A stretch of DNA of 64,000 nucleotides from Anolis sagrei (GCF_037176765.1 NC_090025.1:900052-964051); one strand, 5' to 3'. Counted from the first letter of the stretch, positions 9,545 to 20,289 are shown. The notes: generated by a model not told the origin, from the letters alone. Numbers and translations: made by a program.

Positions 9545-9880
9545 TAGTTCATTCACTTCACAAGCATTGTATAAATTCATGGTCTCAAATTGCAATCATT
9601 CATGGTCTCAAACTGCATTCAAAAAGAACCTTAAAACCTGGCTCTTCCGCTGCGCCTTTGGTGAGAAGGTATACAACCTCACACTATTGCTTAGCCTCAA
9701 TGTTTTGTCAATGTTTTGTCCCCAGTTATAATGAGCTCCCCTCCGCAAATAACTTGCTTCTCCGTAATCTCACCCAAGTATTTAATAAGTTTTTAATTAG
9801 TTTTTCTTTTAATCATTACATGTAGCCTGCCCATTGTCACTGTGATTGTGTTTACTGTAATTTTATATTGTTATGCATTC
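9545..9880 (+). mobile_element. L2-clade LINE, 3' end
   Basis: The plus strand encodes FKKNLKTWLFRCAFGEKVYN, the last residues of a local L2 ORF2, followed by an untranslated stretch (TTTAATAAGTTTTTAATTAG). It is cut by the next CR1 at about 9881. Only the C-terminus remains. Confidence 0.65.
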
Positions 9881-10400
9881 ATTCTGGGCACCACAATTCA
9901 AGAGAGATATTGACTCTAAGCTGGAATGTGTCCAGAGGAGGGCGACTCTAAAGGATCAAGGGTCTGGAGAACAAGCCCTATGAGGAGAGGCTTAAGGAGC
10001 TGGGCATGTTTAGCCTGAAGAAGAGAAGGCTGAGAGGAGACATGATGAGAGCCATGTATAAATATGTGAGAGGAAGCCACAGGGAGGAGGAGGGAGCAAG
10101 CTTGTTTTCTGCTTCCCTGGAGACTAGGACGCAATGGAACAATGGCTTCAAACTACAAGAGAGGAGATTCCACCTGAACATGAGGAAGAACTTCCTGACT
10201 GTGTGAGCCGTTCAGCAGTGGAACTCTCTGCCCCGGAGAGAGTGTGGTGGAGGCTCCTTCTTTGGAAGCTTTTAAACAGAGGCTGGATGGCCATCTGTCA
10301 GGGGTGATTTGAATGCAATGTTCCTGCTTCTTGGCAGAATGGGGTTGGACGGGATGGCCCAGGAGGTCTCTTCCAACTCTTTGATTCTATGATTTGATTC
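9881..10400 (+). mobile_element. CR1 LINE, 3' part
   Basis: The plus strand runs from TGGGCACCACAATTCAAGAG ([10 protein letters not shown]) through [20 protein letters not shown] to the 3' end with GATTCTATGAT octamers at about 10385. The region after FLTV has a TGA inside the otherwise conserved RAVQQWNSLPR. It is a typical 5'-truncated copy. Confidence 0.93.
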
Positions 10401-10404
10401 TATG

Positions 10405-10558
10405 ATATGTTTTATGTAATTATGATGTTGTTTATTGTTATTGTTTTTGTTTTTATTATGCTGTAATTTGTTGTTTGGGCTTGGCCTCATGTATGCTGCC
10501 CCAAGTCCCCATCGGGGAGATGGTGGCAGGGTATAAATAATAATAATAATAATAATAA

Positions 10559-10589
<31 letters not shown>

Positions 10590-10610
10590 TACTATTATTA
10601 TTATTCTGCA
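10405..10610 (+). repeat. L2-type 3' tail with (TAA)n/(ATT)n
   Basis: GCTGCCCCAAGTCCCCATCG then GGGAGATGGTGGCAGGGTAT and a TAA run is the plus-strand form of the local L2-like 3' end. About 60 bp of mixed TAA and ATT repeat follow. It has no coding part. Confidence 0.7.
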
Positions 10611-10929
10611 GCATAGATCCACCCCAAATCCTGGGGTTCATTGTCACCCCAAAGCTCAATACAGGATGCACAAGCCAGCCTTGTATCTCAGAGTAATACT
10701 CCAATGGCCTTTGGATATTCTTCAATAGAGTCTCTAACTTCTCCTTTGTGCATATATTTTAACCTCGTGTGCAGGATGTACTCACTCAGCAAACACAAGT
10801 GGCAACGGGCAGTTTCGGTTTCCCAAAAATGTATTTAAAAATGAATGAAGAAACGAAACCTAAAGTCCTTCCCAATGAGGTTTGAAAAATGGTGAAGCCA
10901 GTCCCTAAAAGGATCCCATCCATCCACAT
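10611..10929. other. No gene recognised
   Basis: I see no open frame with family signatures, no RNA gene and no repeat termini here. Confidence 0.35.
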
Positions 10930-10933
10930 AATA

Positions 10934-10969
<36 letters not shown>

Positions 10970-11160
10970 CAACTTTATTTATACCCCGCCACCATCTCCC
11001 CCAGTGGGGACCCAGGGTGGCTTACATGAGGCCAAGCCAAAGAACAAATTACAATGAAATAAAATACAATAAAATAAAAAGCAAAAAGCAAACAACAACA
11101 TTGTAAAAGACAAAAACAATAAGCAATATACACACAACATAAGAATGCAATGAACAATCA
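10930..11160 (-). repeat. (AAT)n and L2-type 3' tail
   Basis: An AAT run (10931-10968) is followed by TTTATTTATACCCCGCCACC and CATCTCCCCCAGTGGGGACC, then AAAATAAAA/CAAAAAGC-rich text. This is the reverse complement of the L2-like 3' untranslated region, with no ORF part. Confidence 0.7.
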
Positions 11161-11164
11161 TAAT

Positions 11165-11412
11165 GGCATGTGAGATTCCATCTGAACATGAGGAAGAACT
11201 TCCTGACTGTGAGAGCTGTTCAGCAGTGGAACTCTCTGCCCCGGAGGGAGTGTGGTGGAGGCTCCTTCTTTGGAGGCTTTTAAGCAGAATCTGGATGGCC
11301 ATCTGTCAGGGGTGCTTTGAATGCAATTTTCCTGCTTCTTGGCAGAATGGGGTTGGACTGGAGGATGGCCCAGGAGGTCTCTTCCAACTCTATCATTCTA
11401 TGATTCTATGTA
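11165..11412 (+). mobile_element. CR1 LINE, 3' end only
   Basis: The plus strand starts at GAGATTCCATCTGAACATG ([11 protein letters not shown] frame; CR1 frame [20 protein letters not shown]) and ends with the ATTCTATGATTCTATG octamers at about 11410. It is about 245 bp long, one of many copies that keep only the last part of ORF2 and the 3' UTR. Confidence 0.92.
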
Positions 11413-11602
11413 CAATAAAATGATTAAAAACTCAGGGTGAGATAAAAGGAGCAGATTCATTGCAAAGGAGAACTCATAGAGAAGCGGGGTAGGGGACAGG
11501 CCTTCGTATAAGGGGGAAATGTACTCCTAGGACAAAAACGATCGGCCCCTCTTCCTTTTTCCTTCCATTTTCCCCAGCATCATTCCCTTCTCCAAGCTTT
11601 CT

Positions 11603-12352
11603 TGGATGCCTGGCTCGAGAGCAGGACGTGTGAAAAAGATCTTGGAGTCCTCGTGGACAACAAGTTAAACATGAGCCAGGAATGTGATGTGTCGGCAAAA
11701 AAAGCCAATGGGATGTTGGCCTCAGGCATCAAGAGGAGCCTAGTGTCTAGATCTAAGGAAGTCATGCTCCCCATGCTCTATTCTGCTTTGGTTAGACCAC
11801 TTTACCTGGAATATTGTGTCCAATTCTGGGCACCACAATTCAAGAGAGATGTTGACTCTAAGCTGGAATGTGTCCAGAGGAGGGCGACTAAAATGATCAA
11901 GGGTCTGGAGAACAAGCCCTATGAGGAGCGGCTTAAGGAGCTGGGCATGTTTAGCCTGAAGAAGAGAAGGCTGAGAGGAGATATGATGAGGGCCAGGTAT
12001 CAATATGAGAGGAAGCCACAGGGAGGAGGAGGGAGCGAGCTTCCTTTCTGCTTCCTTGGAGAGAGACTAGGACGCAAGGGAACAATGGCTTCAAACTACA
12101 AGAGAGGAGATTCCATCTGAACATGAGGAAGAACTTCCTGACTGGGAGAGCCGTTCAGCAGTGGAACTCTCTGCCCCGGAGGGAGTGTGGTGGAGGCTCC
12201 TTCTGTGGAGGCTTTTAAGCAGAGGCTGGATGGCCATCTGTCAGGGGTGATTTGAATGCAATATTCCTGCTTCTTGGCAGAATGGGGTTGGACTGGATGG
12301 TCCAGGAGGTCTCTTCCAACTCTTTGATTCTAGGATTCTAGGATTCTATGAT
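11603..12352 (+). mobile_element. CR1 LINE, 3' part, nested in BovB
   Basis: The plus strand encodes [40 protein letters not shown] and [20 protein letters not shown], after which the frame shifts. [20 protein letters not shown] and the 3' octamers follow (about 12330-12352). BovB sequence continues directly on both sides. Confidence 0.93.
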
Positions 12353-12639
12353 TCCTGACTTCTCATGATGTGGCCAAAGGACTTCATCTTGGCCTCTACT
12401 ACACTTCCCTCCAATGAGCAGCCGGGCTTTCTTTTCTGGAGGATGGACTGGTTGGATCTTCTCGCGGTCCAAGGCACTCTCAGAACTTCTCTCCAGCACC
12501 ACAGCTCAAAAGCAACTCTCTTCCTTTGCTCGGCCTTCCCTAAGATCAAGCTCTCACATCTGTAGGTTACTACGAGGAATACCATTGCTTTAACTATGCA
12601 GATCTTTGTTGCCACTATTCACTATTTTGTTGAGATTGG

Positions 12640-13480
12640 TCCTTGCTCTCTTCCCAAAAAGTAAGCATAAGCTGACTGGCACAACCTGGGGATCACAACC
12701 AGACACAGTGAAGACATCTGCCCTTGCGCTATGCTACTCTGCTGCTGAGTATGCATGCCCAGTGTGGAACACATCTCACCACGCTAAAACAGTCGATGTG
12801 GCTCTGAATGAGACATGGCGCATTATCACGGGGTGTCTGCACCCCACACCACTGGAGAGGTTACATTGCTTAGCTGGTATTGCACCACCTGACATCCACC
12901 GGGAAGTAGCAGCCAATAGTGAAAGGACCAAGGCAGAGACATCTCCAGCTCATCCCCTGTTTGGGTATCAGCCAGCACGTCAATGACTTAAATCCAGACA
13001 TAGTTTTCTAACATCTACAGAGACACTCACTGGAACAACTCAGCAAGCGAGAGTCCAAAAGTGGCAGGCTCAAACCCAGAACCTCAATCCGTGGGTGATA
13101 CCAAATGAGAGTCTCCTTCCTGGGCACACAGAAGAAGACGGGGTGACTTGGAAGGCGCTGAACAGACTCTGCTCTGGCACCACGAGATGCAGAGCCAACC
13201 TCAAGAAATGGGGCCACAAAGTGGAATCCACGACATGTGAGTGGGAGTGGGGAGAAGAGCAAACCACTGACCACCTGCTGCAATGCAAACTGAGGCCTGC
13301 CACAGGCACGATGGAGGACCTTCTTGCGGCAACACCAGAGGCACTCCAAGGGGCCAGAGACTGGTCAAATGATATCTAATCAACTACCAAGCTTGCAAAT
13401 GTTGTGTTTTGTCTGTTTGTTTGTTTTGTTAAAAATAAATAAATATTAAAAATAAATAAAAATAAATAAATACTGTTTTA
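12640..13480 (+). mobile_element. Jockey-like LINE, C-terminal part (copy 2), nested in BovB
   Basis: The plus strand gives KLTGTTWGSQPDTVKTSALA, LCYSAAEYACPVWNTSHHAK, RIITGCLHPTPLERLHCLAG, then NLKKWGHKVESTTCEWEWGE and TTDHLLQCKL, and a 3' tail of AAATAAATAAAT. BovB text of about 36 bp (ATTGGTCCTTGCTCT...CCCAAAAAG) appears on both sides with a few differences, consistent with a long target duplication. A TGA follows GYQPARQ. Confidence 0.78.
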
Positions 13481-13530
13481 TCAAGATTGGTCCTTGCTCT
13501 CCTCCCAAAAAGGAAACGCCTTCAGATTTC

Positions 13531-13842
13531 ATAGAATCATAGAATCTAAGAGTTGGAAGAGACCTCCTGGGCCATCATCCAGTCCAACCCCATTCTGCCA
13601 AGAAGCAGGAATATTGCATTCAAATCACCCCTGACAGATGGCCATCCAGCCTCTGTTTCAAAGATTCCAAAGAAGGAGCCTCCACCACACTCCCTCCGGG
13701 GCAGAGAGTTCCACTGCTGAACGGCTCTCACAGTCAGGAAGTTCTTCCTCGTGTTCAGATGGAATCTCCTCTCTTGTAGTTTGAAGCCATTGTTCCATTG
13801 CGTCCTAGTCTCCAAGGAAGCAGAAAACAAGCTTGCTCCCTC
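13531..13842 (-). mobile_element. CR1 LINE 3' fragment, nested in BovB
   Basis: The left edge carries CATAGAATCATAGAATC octamers. The minus strand encodes [20 protein letters not shown] and [20 protein letters not shown]. It interrupts BovB between its DADC segment and the following AATCTGAAGGCGTTTC text. Confidence 0.9.
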
Positions 13843-14394
13843 CTGGCTGCAGTCTGCGTCTGCACTCATCTTTGCGCCTAGAAATGCAAACCCTGTCGCT
13901 GCCTCCACGTTTTCTCCCTCTATTTCCCAGTTATCCATGAGTCTTGTTGCCATCCTCTTGTTTTTTGTTTGTTTGTTTGTTTAGTGGTATATTTTAAAAT
14001 TATGTCAACACTCTGCGTCACTGGTTTCTGCTTCCATGCTGATGTAGACTTATGGCTGACAACCACACACTGCCTCGAGTCCCGGCTTTGTGCAGTGAGG
14101 TGGCATAGGGATACATACTAGGCTTGTTTGATCGTGTTCGTTAGTTTCTAAAGTCGTTATTAATTCGTATTTAAATTAGCTTACGATCCAATATCGAGCC
14201 ATGCAGGAATAGTGTGAGGAGTCATTAAGAATCGAAACAATTTTTCCAAATTTTCGTAATTATTTCGTAATTATTTCGTAATTATTTCGTAATTATTAAG
14301 ACGGGAAAGAAGGAGAGAAAAGGTGCCAGCGTTGCCTTTCCTCCCCATCCTCCTCCTCTTCCTCCTCCTCCTCCTCCTCCTCCTCCTCCTGGAG

Positions 14395-14622
14395 ATTCCA
14401 CCTGAACATGAGGAAGAACTTCCTGACTGTGAGAGCCGTTCAGCAGTGGAACTCTCTGCCCCAGAGTGTGGTGGAGGCTCCTTCTTTGGAAGCAGAGGCT
14501 GGATGGCCATCTGTCAGGGGTGATTTGAATGCAATATTCCTGCTTCTTGGCAGAATGGGGTTGGACTGGATGATGGCCCAGGAGGTCTCTTCCAACTCTA
14601 GGATTCTATGATTCTATATTTT
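14395..14622 (+). mobile_element. CR1 LINE 3' end inside the hAT MITE
   Basis: It encodes [20 protein letters not shown] on the plus strand and ends in GATTCTATGATTCTATAT. It directly follows a (TCC)n run and directly precedes the TTTTA array. Confidence 0.9.
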
Positions 14623-14625
14623 ATT

Positions 14626-14835
14626 ATCTTAGTACTTATTTTATTTTATTATTTTATTATTTTATTATTTTATTATTTTATTATTTTATTATTTTATTAT
14701 TTTATTATTTATTTTATTATTTTATTATTTTATTATTTTATTATTTTATTATTTTATTATTTATTTTATTATTTTATTATTTTATTATTTTATTATTTTA
14801 TTATTTTATTATTTTATTATTTTATTATTTTATTA
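14626..14835. repeat. (TTTTA)n pentanucleotide array, about 210 bp
   Basis: The TTATT/TTTTA repeat is nearly pure with only a few TTTA register shifts. It begins at the CR1 3' octamer, which may have seeded it. It is the longest pure microsatellite in the window. Confidence 0.95.
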
Positions 14836-15177
14836 AAGTGATTTTAATTTGTATTTTTACTAACTTAATGTATTTTAATTTCATCCTGAATATAATTATT
14901 CTAATTTGGTTTCTGTTAGTTGTAAGCTTTATCACCAACAGTCAGCAAGAGAGGGAGAGGGATGCTTCAGAAGTCCCGTTTGGAGGTGTTTTTAGCACAT
15001 TGTGCAATCGTGTCCGCCATTGATGAATCGATTCATAATTAACAAAATTTCGTAAATTTCGAAATTTTGAAATCTTAAATTTCGGAAGTCCTCTGAAATT
15101 CGAAACGCTGGCGCCCCCTGGAAACGAAGCAAGTTTAGAACCAATTTTTTTCTTGATCAAACAAGCCTAATACATAC

Positions 15178-15757
15178 ATTTGCTGATTTTGGTGGAATGA
15201 CACTGTCTTTTCTGCTGGCCAAACTGGGATCTGGCTCTCCATAGGGCTGTGTGAGCGCATGTGTGGGCGCATAGGGATGCACAACCCCCCCTCCCTTGTT
15301 GGAACTCAGTGCGCATTCCTCTCTGATGAAAGGAGGAGCGCCTTGTTCTGCAGAAGCATGACTGGAATTTGCAAAACGCTCCTTGAGGAGGGAAGCAGCC
15401 CGTGGATTCTTGCGCACCTTTCTACCTGTTCTGTGCCTGGCGCGGGCTTCCTCTCCTCTCCCGGCTCTGCCAGAAGAGCTCTTTGGCTCCTTCTTATCAG
15501 GAGGCATTTCGCTTGCAGACCCAGCCCAAGACTGCAATGCAATGCCATGCCTCGGATGCTCTTTTGCTTGACTTACTCACTCTTTGCTCTTGCAAAGGAG
15601 ACCAGGGAGACCTCAGCCCCAATGGGAAACACTGCTTTGCTCTCAGCAGCAAGGAGGAATCGGTGACCTTTGCCACACTTCTTGAAAAAGTGAAGCATTC
15701 AGCTCTGTGATGAAAGAGGATTGCAGACATTCCTGGCTGGCAAGTCCCACAAAGACC
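15178..15757. other. No gene recognised
   Basis: The region is moderately GC-rich with several overlapping open frames on both strands, which argues against any one being real. I see no family motif or transposon terminus. It is continuous with 13958-14118 once the MITE is removed, so it is probably non-repetitive intergenic DNA. Confidence 0.4.
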
Positions 15758-16325
15758 ATAGAATCATAGAATCCTAGAATCAAAGAGTTGGAAAAGACCT
15801 CATGGGCCATCCAGTCTAACCCCATTCTGCCAAGAAGCAGGAATATTGCATTCAAATCACCCCTGACAGATGGCCATCCAGCCTCTGCTTAAAAGCTTCC
15901 AAAGAAGGAGCCTCCACCACACTCCCTCCAGGGCAGAGAGTTCCACTGCTGAACGGCTCTCACAGACAGGAAGTTATAGAATCCTAGAATCAAAGAGTTG
16001 GAAGAGACCTCTTGGGCCATCATCCAGTCCAACCCATTCTGCCAAGAAGCAGGAATATTGCATTCAAATCACCCCTGACAGATGGCCATCCAGCCTCTGC
16101 TTAAAAGCTTCCAAAGAAGGAGCCTCCACCACACTCCCTCCAGGGCAGAGAGTTCCACTGCTGAACGGCTCTCACAGACAGGAAGTTATAGAATCCTAGA
16201 ATCAAAGAGTTGGAAGAGACCTCCTGGGCCATCATCCAGTCCAACCCCATTCTGCCAAGAAGCAGGAATATTGCATTCAAATCACCCCTGACAGATGGCC
16301 ATCCAGCCTCTGCTTAAAAGCTTCA
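15758..16325 (-). repeat. Three tandem CR1 3' ends (about 212-bp period)
   Basis: Three head-to-tail copies of the CR1 end (octamer, AGAGTTGGAAGAGACCTC, to CAGACAGGAAGTT) start near 15758, 15976 and 16189. Copies 1 and 2 end at the same point, CAGGAAGTT joined to ATAGAATCC. Copy 3 is cut at AAAAGCTTC. The identical junctions point to tandem duplication, not three insertions. Confidence 0.88.
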
Positions 16326-16620
16326 GTCAACACTCTTTTTTGGGGGCCCGTCCTTTATCCCAGGAGCTCTAGCAACAAACAGGAGGGTGCCCAGACACCG
16401 CCATTCCCTGTAAACACAAAAGCAATTGTTACAAAAGGCAAAAACCGCAAGATTTCCAGGTGCAGGAATATCATAATTTTGAGTCAAATATGCGGATCTT
16501 TGCATGTCTGTATGTCCCCGATTGTGGAAATCATGGGACTTTTTTTCTCTGGGTTGTTCCTGGGTTTTAGATGTTTGTTCCTGATTGGTCAGTTTCTAAA
16601 AAGAAGGTGACACTTGAGTA
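16326..16620. other. No gene recognised
   Basis: This is mixed sequence with no coding signature. The GGTTGTTCCTGGGTTTTAG and TTCCTGATTGGTCAG text near 16540-16590 looks like an old interspersed repeat end, but I cannot name it. Confidence 0.35.
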
Positions 16621-17810
16621 TCATAGAATCCTAGAGTTGGAAGAGACCTCCTGGGCCATCCAGTCCATCCCCATTCTGCCAAGAAGCAGGAATATTGCAT
16701 TCAAATCACCCCCGACAAATGGCCATCCAGCCTCTGCTTAAAAGCTTCCAAAGAAGGAGCCTCCACCACACTCCCTCCGGGGCAGAGAGTTCCACTGCTG
16801 AACGGCTCTCACAGTCAGGAAGTTCTTCCTCATGTTCAGATGGAATCTCCTCTCTTGTAGTTTGAAGCCATTCTTCCATTGCGTCCTAGTCTCTCTCCAG
16901 GGAAGCAGAAAACAAGCTTGCTCCCTCCTCCTCCCTGTGGCTTCCTCTCACATATTTATACATGGCTCTCATCATATCTCCTCTCAGCCTTCTCTTCTTC
17001 AGGCTAAACATGCCCAGCTCCTTAAGCCACTCCTCATAGGGCTTGTTCTCCAGACCCTTGAACATTTTAGTTGCCCTCCTCTGGACACATTCCAGCTTGT
17101 CAATATCTCTCTTGAATTGTGGTGCCCAGAATTGGACACAATATTCCAGGTCAAGTGGTCTAACCAAAGCAGAATAGAGCATGGGGAGCATGACTTCCCT
17201 AGATCTAGACACTATGCTCCTATTGATGCAGACCAAAATCCCATTGGCTTTTTTTGCTGCCACATCACATTGTTGGCTCATGTTTAACTTGTTGTCCACG
17301 AGGACGCTAAGATCTTTTTCACACGTCCTGCTCTCGAGCCACGTGTCCCCCATTCCATATTTTTGCATTTCATTTTTCCTGCCAAAGTGGAGTATCTTGC
17401 ATTTGTCCCTGTTGAACTTCATCTCTCTAATCTGTCAAGATCGTTTTGAATCCTGCTCCTGTCTGGAGTCTTGGCTCTCCCTCCCCATTTGGTCCCGTCT
17501 GCAAACTTGATGATCCTGCCTTCTAGCCCTTCATCTAAGTCATGAATGAAGATCCTGAGCAGGACCGGGCCCAGGACAGAACCCTGCAGATGGCACTCCA
17601 CTTGTCACTTCTTTCCAAGATGAAGAGGAAGCATTGGGGAGAATCACCTTCTGGGTTCGTCCATTTAACCAGTTACAGATCCACCTCACCGTAGTTTTGC
17701 CTAGCCCACCTTGGACTAGTTTCCTTGCCAGAAGGTCATGGGGGACCTTGTCGAAGAAGGCCTTCCTGAAATCCAGTAGAAGGCAAAAACTTTGTTTGTG
17801 TGCCAGGAAC
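16621..17810 (-). mobile_element. CR1 LINE, longest copy, reaching into the polymerase domain
   Basis: The 3' end lies at the left. The minus strand runs from the CR1 tail through [40 protein letters not shown]-like text, IIKFADGTKWGGRAKT, GSVLGPVLLRIFIHDLDEGL and up to LLDFRKAFFDKVPHDLLARK and LVQGGLGKTTVRWICNWLNG. The FADD-type active site reads FADG here. The frame is broken in several places, and the endonuclease region is absent. Confidence 0.9.
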
Positions 17811-18290
17811 TTTATCAAACATGTGGAGGGCACATTTTTCCTGGCCAGGACAAAGTTGTGCCCCCCTCGTCAATGTTGTACACCATTTCACAAGAAGAGC
17901 AATCAGGAACAGCCATGTATAACCCAGGAACAGCACCCTGTTGTTTGACGCCACAAGCACACAACCAAATCTGTCTGGACAGATCGCCAGGCAGACAGCC
18001 TCTAAAGTGTCAATAATGGCAAAGTTCCGTTCATGGCTTGAAAGTGTGTGTTTCTGTTTGATGTGCAGTGCTGACTTGGGCAGAAGTGGTCCTATCCAGT
18101 AAACTTTGTTTGTGTGGAGATACTTCATGAAACTTGTGGAGGGCATAGTTTCTCTGGGCACAACAAAGAACGGAACTTTTGCAGTGATTCGCTGCAGTGA
18201 TTCTCCGCATATCTGCATCTTCGGTGGGACTTCCGCCAAAAGTTTCCAGCAGAAGTCCCTTGGCGGCCACCTTGGGAGCCTCTAAATCTC
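17811..18290. other. Unclassified sequence with an internal direct repeat
   Basis: Two related segments, starting near 17788 and 18106, share TTTGTTTGTGTG, then an ACTTTATCAAAC or ACTTCATGAAAC motif, and TGTGGAGGGCA followed by a C/G-rich ACAAAG end. A minus-strand frame crosses both but resembles nothing I know. It may be part of an old retroelement. Confidence 0.4.
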
Positions 18291-18324
18291 ACAACAAAGC
18301 ATCAAGTCTGGATAACGGAGGCAG

Positions 18325-18530
18325 AAATCATAGAATCATTGAATCCTAGAGTTGGAGGAGACCTCCTGGGCCATCATCCAGTCCAACCCCATTCTGCCAA
18401 GAAGCAGGAATATTGCATTCATTCAAATCACCTCTGACAGATGGCCATCCAGCCTCTGTTTAAAAGCTTCCAAAGAAGGAGCCTCCACCACACTCCCTCC
18501 GGGGCAGAGAGTTCCACTGCTGAATCCTGG
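18325..18530 (-). mobile_element. CR1 LINE 3' end
   Basis: It starts with ATAGAATCATTGAATCC octamers and covers the 3' UTR through GAGTTCCACTGCTGAA, where it stops abruptly at the adjoining LTR-like block. Confidence 0.9.
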
Positions 18531-19095
18531 GAGCAACAGATCTGTCTGGGGATCTCTTCTGAAGCCCCGGAATTTTTTGCCCTCATTAATGAAAGGGTCT
18601 TTGAGTGAAATTTGCAAATGCTAAGCAAGGGCCTTTGAATGAAATTAACAACAAAAGAGAAATATACCCTTTCTCTGTAGAAAAAGAGCAACAGGGAAGA
18701 AAATGTTTTTAAGAAACAAGATGTGACATGTTGAGGTCATACAAAGTTCAAGCCTACATAGGCAGTAGTTGTGTTGTGGTTAAGCCAAAGGTTGTGGTTA
18801 AGCGCAGAGTCTGCAGGTACAAGAAGGTACTTTCCATCAAAAGGTCAAGGGAGGGGGGCTGGAAAGAGAGTCCTTTCATGACCTATTACTCGAGTATAAA
18901 AGTCAGCAGAAATAGAGGTGGGGCGCGGCAGTCACTTGAAGGGTAGCATCTGCGTATGCTGCCAGGCTGTCCATCTTCTTCATGAAGAAACTAAAATAAA
19001 CCTTGTTTTTTGATCTTTTTTGGGGACTTTCTCCTTCCTTACGTATTCCCGTGATGTGGACCTAAGAAGACCCAATTTAGGGTCTCTAACATTAA
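18531..19095 (+). mobile_element. LTR-bearing retroelement fossil, 3' end
   Basis: A purine-rich tract (about 18685-18705) precedes a block starting near 18722 with TGTGACATG. A TATA-like box GTATAAAAG lies at about 18894, a polyadenylation signal AATAAA near 18993, and an end near CTCTAACA (19090). That order is typical of a retroviral-type LTR with a short stretch of adjoining internal sequence. It is a broken, old remnant with no gene visible. Confidence 0.6.
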
Positions 19096-19099
19096 CACT

Positions 19100-19475
19100 A
19101 ATAGATGCTTTTGAACTGTGGTGTTGGAGGAAAGTTCTGAGAGTGCCTTGGACTGCGAGAAGATCCAAGCAGTCCATCCTCCAGGAAAGAAAGCCTGACT
19201 GCTCATTGGAGGGAAGGATACTGGAGGGAAAGCAGAAGTCCTTTGGCCACATCAGGAGGAGACAGGAAAGCCTAGAGAAGGGAATGATGCTGGGGAAAGT
19301 GGAAGGCAAAAGGAAGAGGGGCCGACCAAGGGCAAGGTGGAGGGATGGCATCCTTGAAGGGACTGGACTGACCTTGAAGGAGACCCTGGGGGTGGTGACG
19401 GCCAACAGGGAGCTCTGGCGTGGGCTGGTCCATGAGGTCACGAAGAGTCGGAGACGACTGAACGAATGAACAACA
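19100..19475 (+). mobile_element. BovB LINE, 3' end
   Basis: The plus strand reads DAFELWCWRKVLRVPWTARR through [20 protein letters not shown] and RELWRGLVHEVTKSRRRLNE, then a stop and the BovB tail GAACGAATGAACAACAAAAC. The frame is open across the whole 110+ codon C-terminus. It is 5'-truncated. Confidence 0.95.
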
Positions 19476-19479
19476 AAAC

Positions 19480-20090
19480 ACTAACACCCGTGATTTAGTG
19501 CTGTCTGGAAGCGCCCACAGACTTTGGATTTTTACATGTTTTGGAATACTTCCTTCTGATAAATGAAGAGATGTTTCTTCATGACCTGGAAAGTTACTTT
19601 TTAAACTGGAACTCTCCGGAGAGAAAGATGCTTCTCCAAGCTTGGAAAAGTTACTTTTCTGGACTAGAACTTTCCCAAATCCCTCAGGGATGGAGATCTT
19701 TTCCTGAGCTTTGAATCTTTTGAAATAATAACTCCACTCTCCCTTGAGATGGCATCTCCAGGCTCTGAGAAGTTCCTTTTTCCTCTGTTTTACTTCTGTG
19801 TTGGGCATATGCTTTGCCTTCAGAGAGTCCAAGGTTCCTCTTCGAGTGTGGAAAAGTTCCTTTTTCGGGCACCAAACCCTTTAGAGCTGACAAACTTTGT
19901 CTAGAACATAAAAAGTTACATTCGTATTATGATTAGAACTCTCCAAACGCCTCCAGAGAAGTAGAAACCTCTCTGTGTTTCAGAAAGTTACTTTATTGGA
20001 CTCAAATTCTGCAAAATCTCCAACCCCCAAAAGTAACTGAATCTGGGACTGCCTTTGTGCAAAGCATGTGCTTGAAAGAGAAGAGAAACA
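19480..20090. repeat. Degenerate tandem-like repeat (AAAGTTAC motif)
   Basis: Five or six diverged units share a GGAAAAGTTACTTTTCTGGA core followed by an ACTCTCC/ACTTTCCC box and a CAGGGATGGAGA-like end. They occur near 19590, 19648, 19765, 19846, 19906 and 19983. I see no coding capacity. It looks like an old satellite or repeated MITE body. Confidence 0.5.
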
Positions 20091-20289
20091 GAGAGCAACC
20101 CCTTGGGTCCCTTGAGCCCTGAAACCCGACTCTGCTCCACCATCGCATTGATGAAATGCTCAGCTCCAGAGCGACGGCTTGGTATTAAAAAAATAATGAG
20201 GGGAAAGGTCCGGATTGCAAAGGGAAAGAGGGAGAAAAGGGGGTCCTTTGGGAAATTGGCAATAAGAAAAGGGATCCAGTGGTTCCACA

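Larger units (their letters stand above)
11546..13957 (-). mobile_element. BovB LINE split by three nested LINE insertions
   Basis: Four BovB blocks on the minus strand join in order: 13843-13957 (ATRLMDNWEIEGENVEAATG), 13489-13530, 12353-12662 (VFLVVTYRCESLILGKAEQR, FELWCWREVLRVPWTARRSN) and 11546-11602 (the [16 protein letters not shown] region). The gaps are a CR1 (13531-13842), a jockey-like LINE (about 12663-13470) and a CR1 (11603-12352). BovB is therefore the oldest layer here. The 3' end is missing on the left. Confidence 0.8.
14119..15169. mobile_element. hAT-type MITE (TAGGCTTG family) enlarged by insertions
   Basis: The termini are TAGGCTTGTTTGATC and GATCAAACAAGCCTA, with the unique 8-bp duplication ATACATAC (14111-14118 and 15170-15177). 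The outer parts match the 8342 and 37073 copies in reverse orientation (GGCGGAC/GTCCGCC, GTTTCGAATT motifs). A CR1 tail (14395-14622) and a TTTTA array (14626-14835) account for the extra length. Confidence 0.82.
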
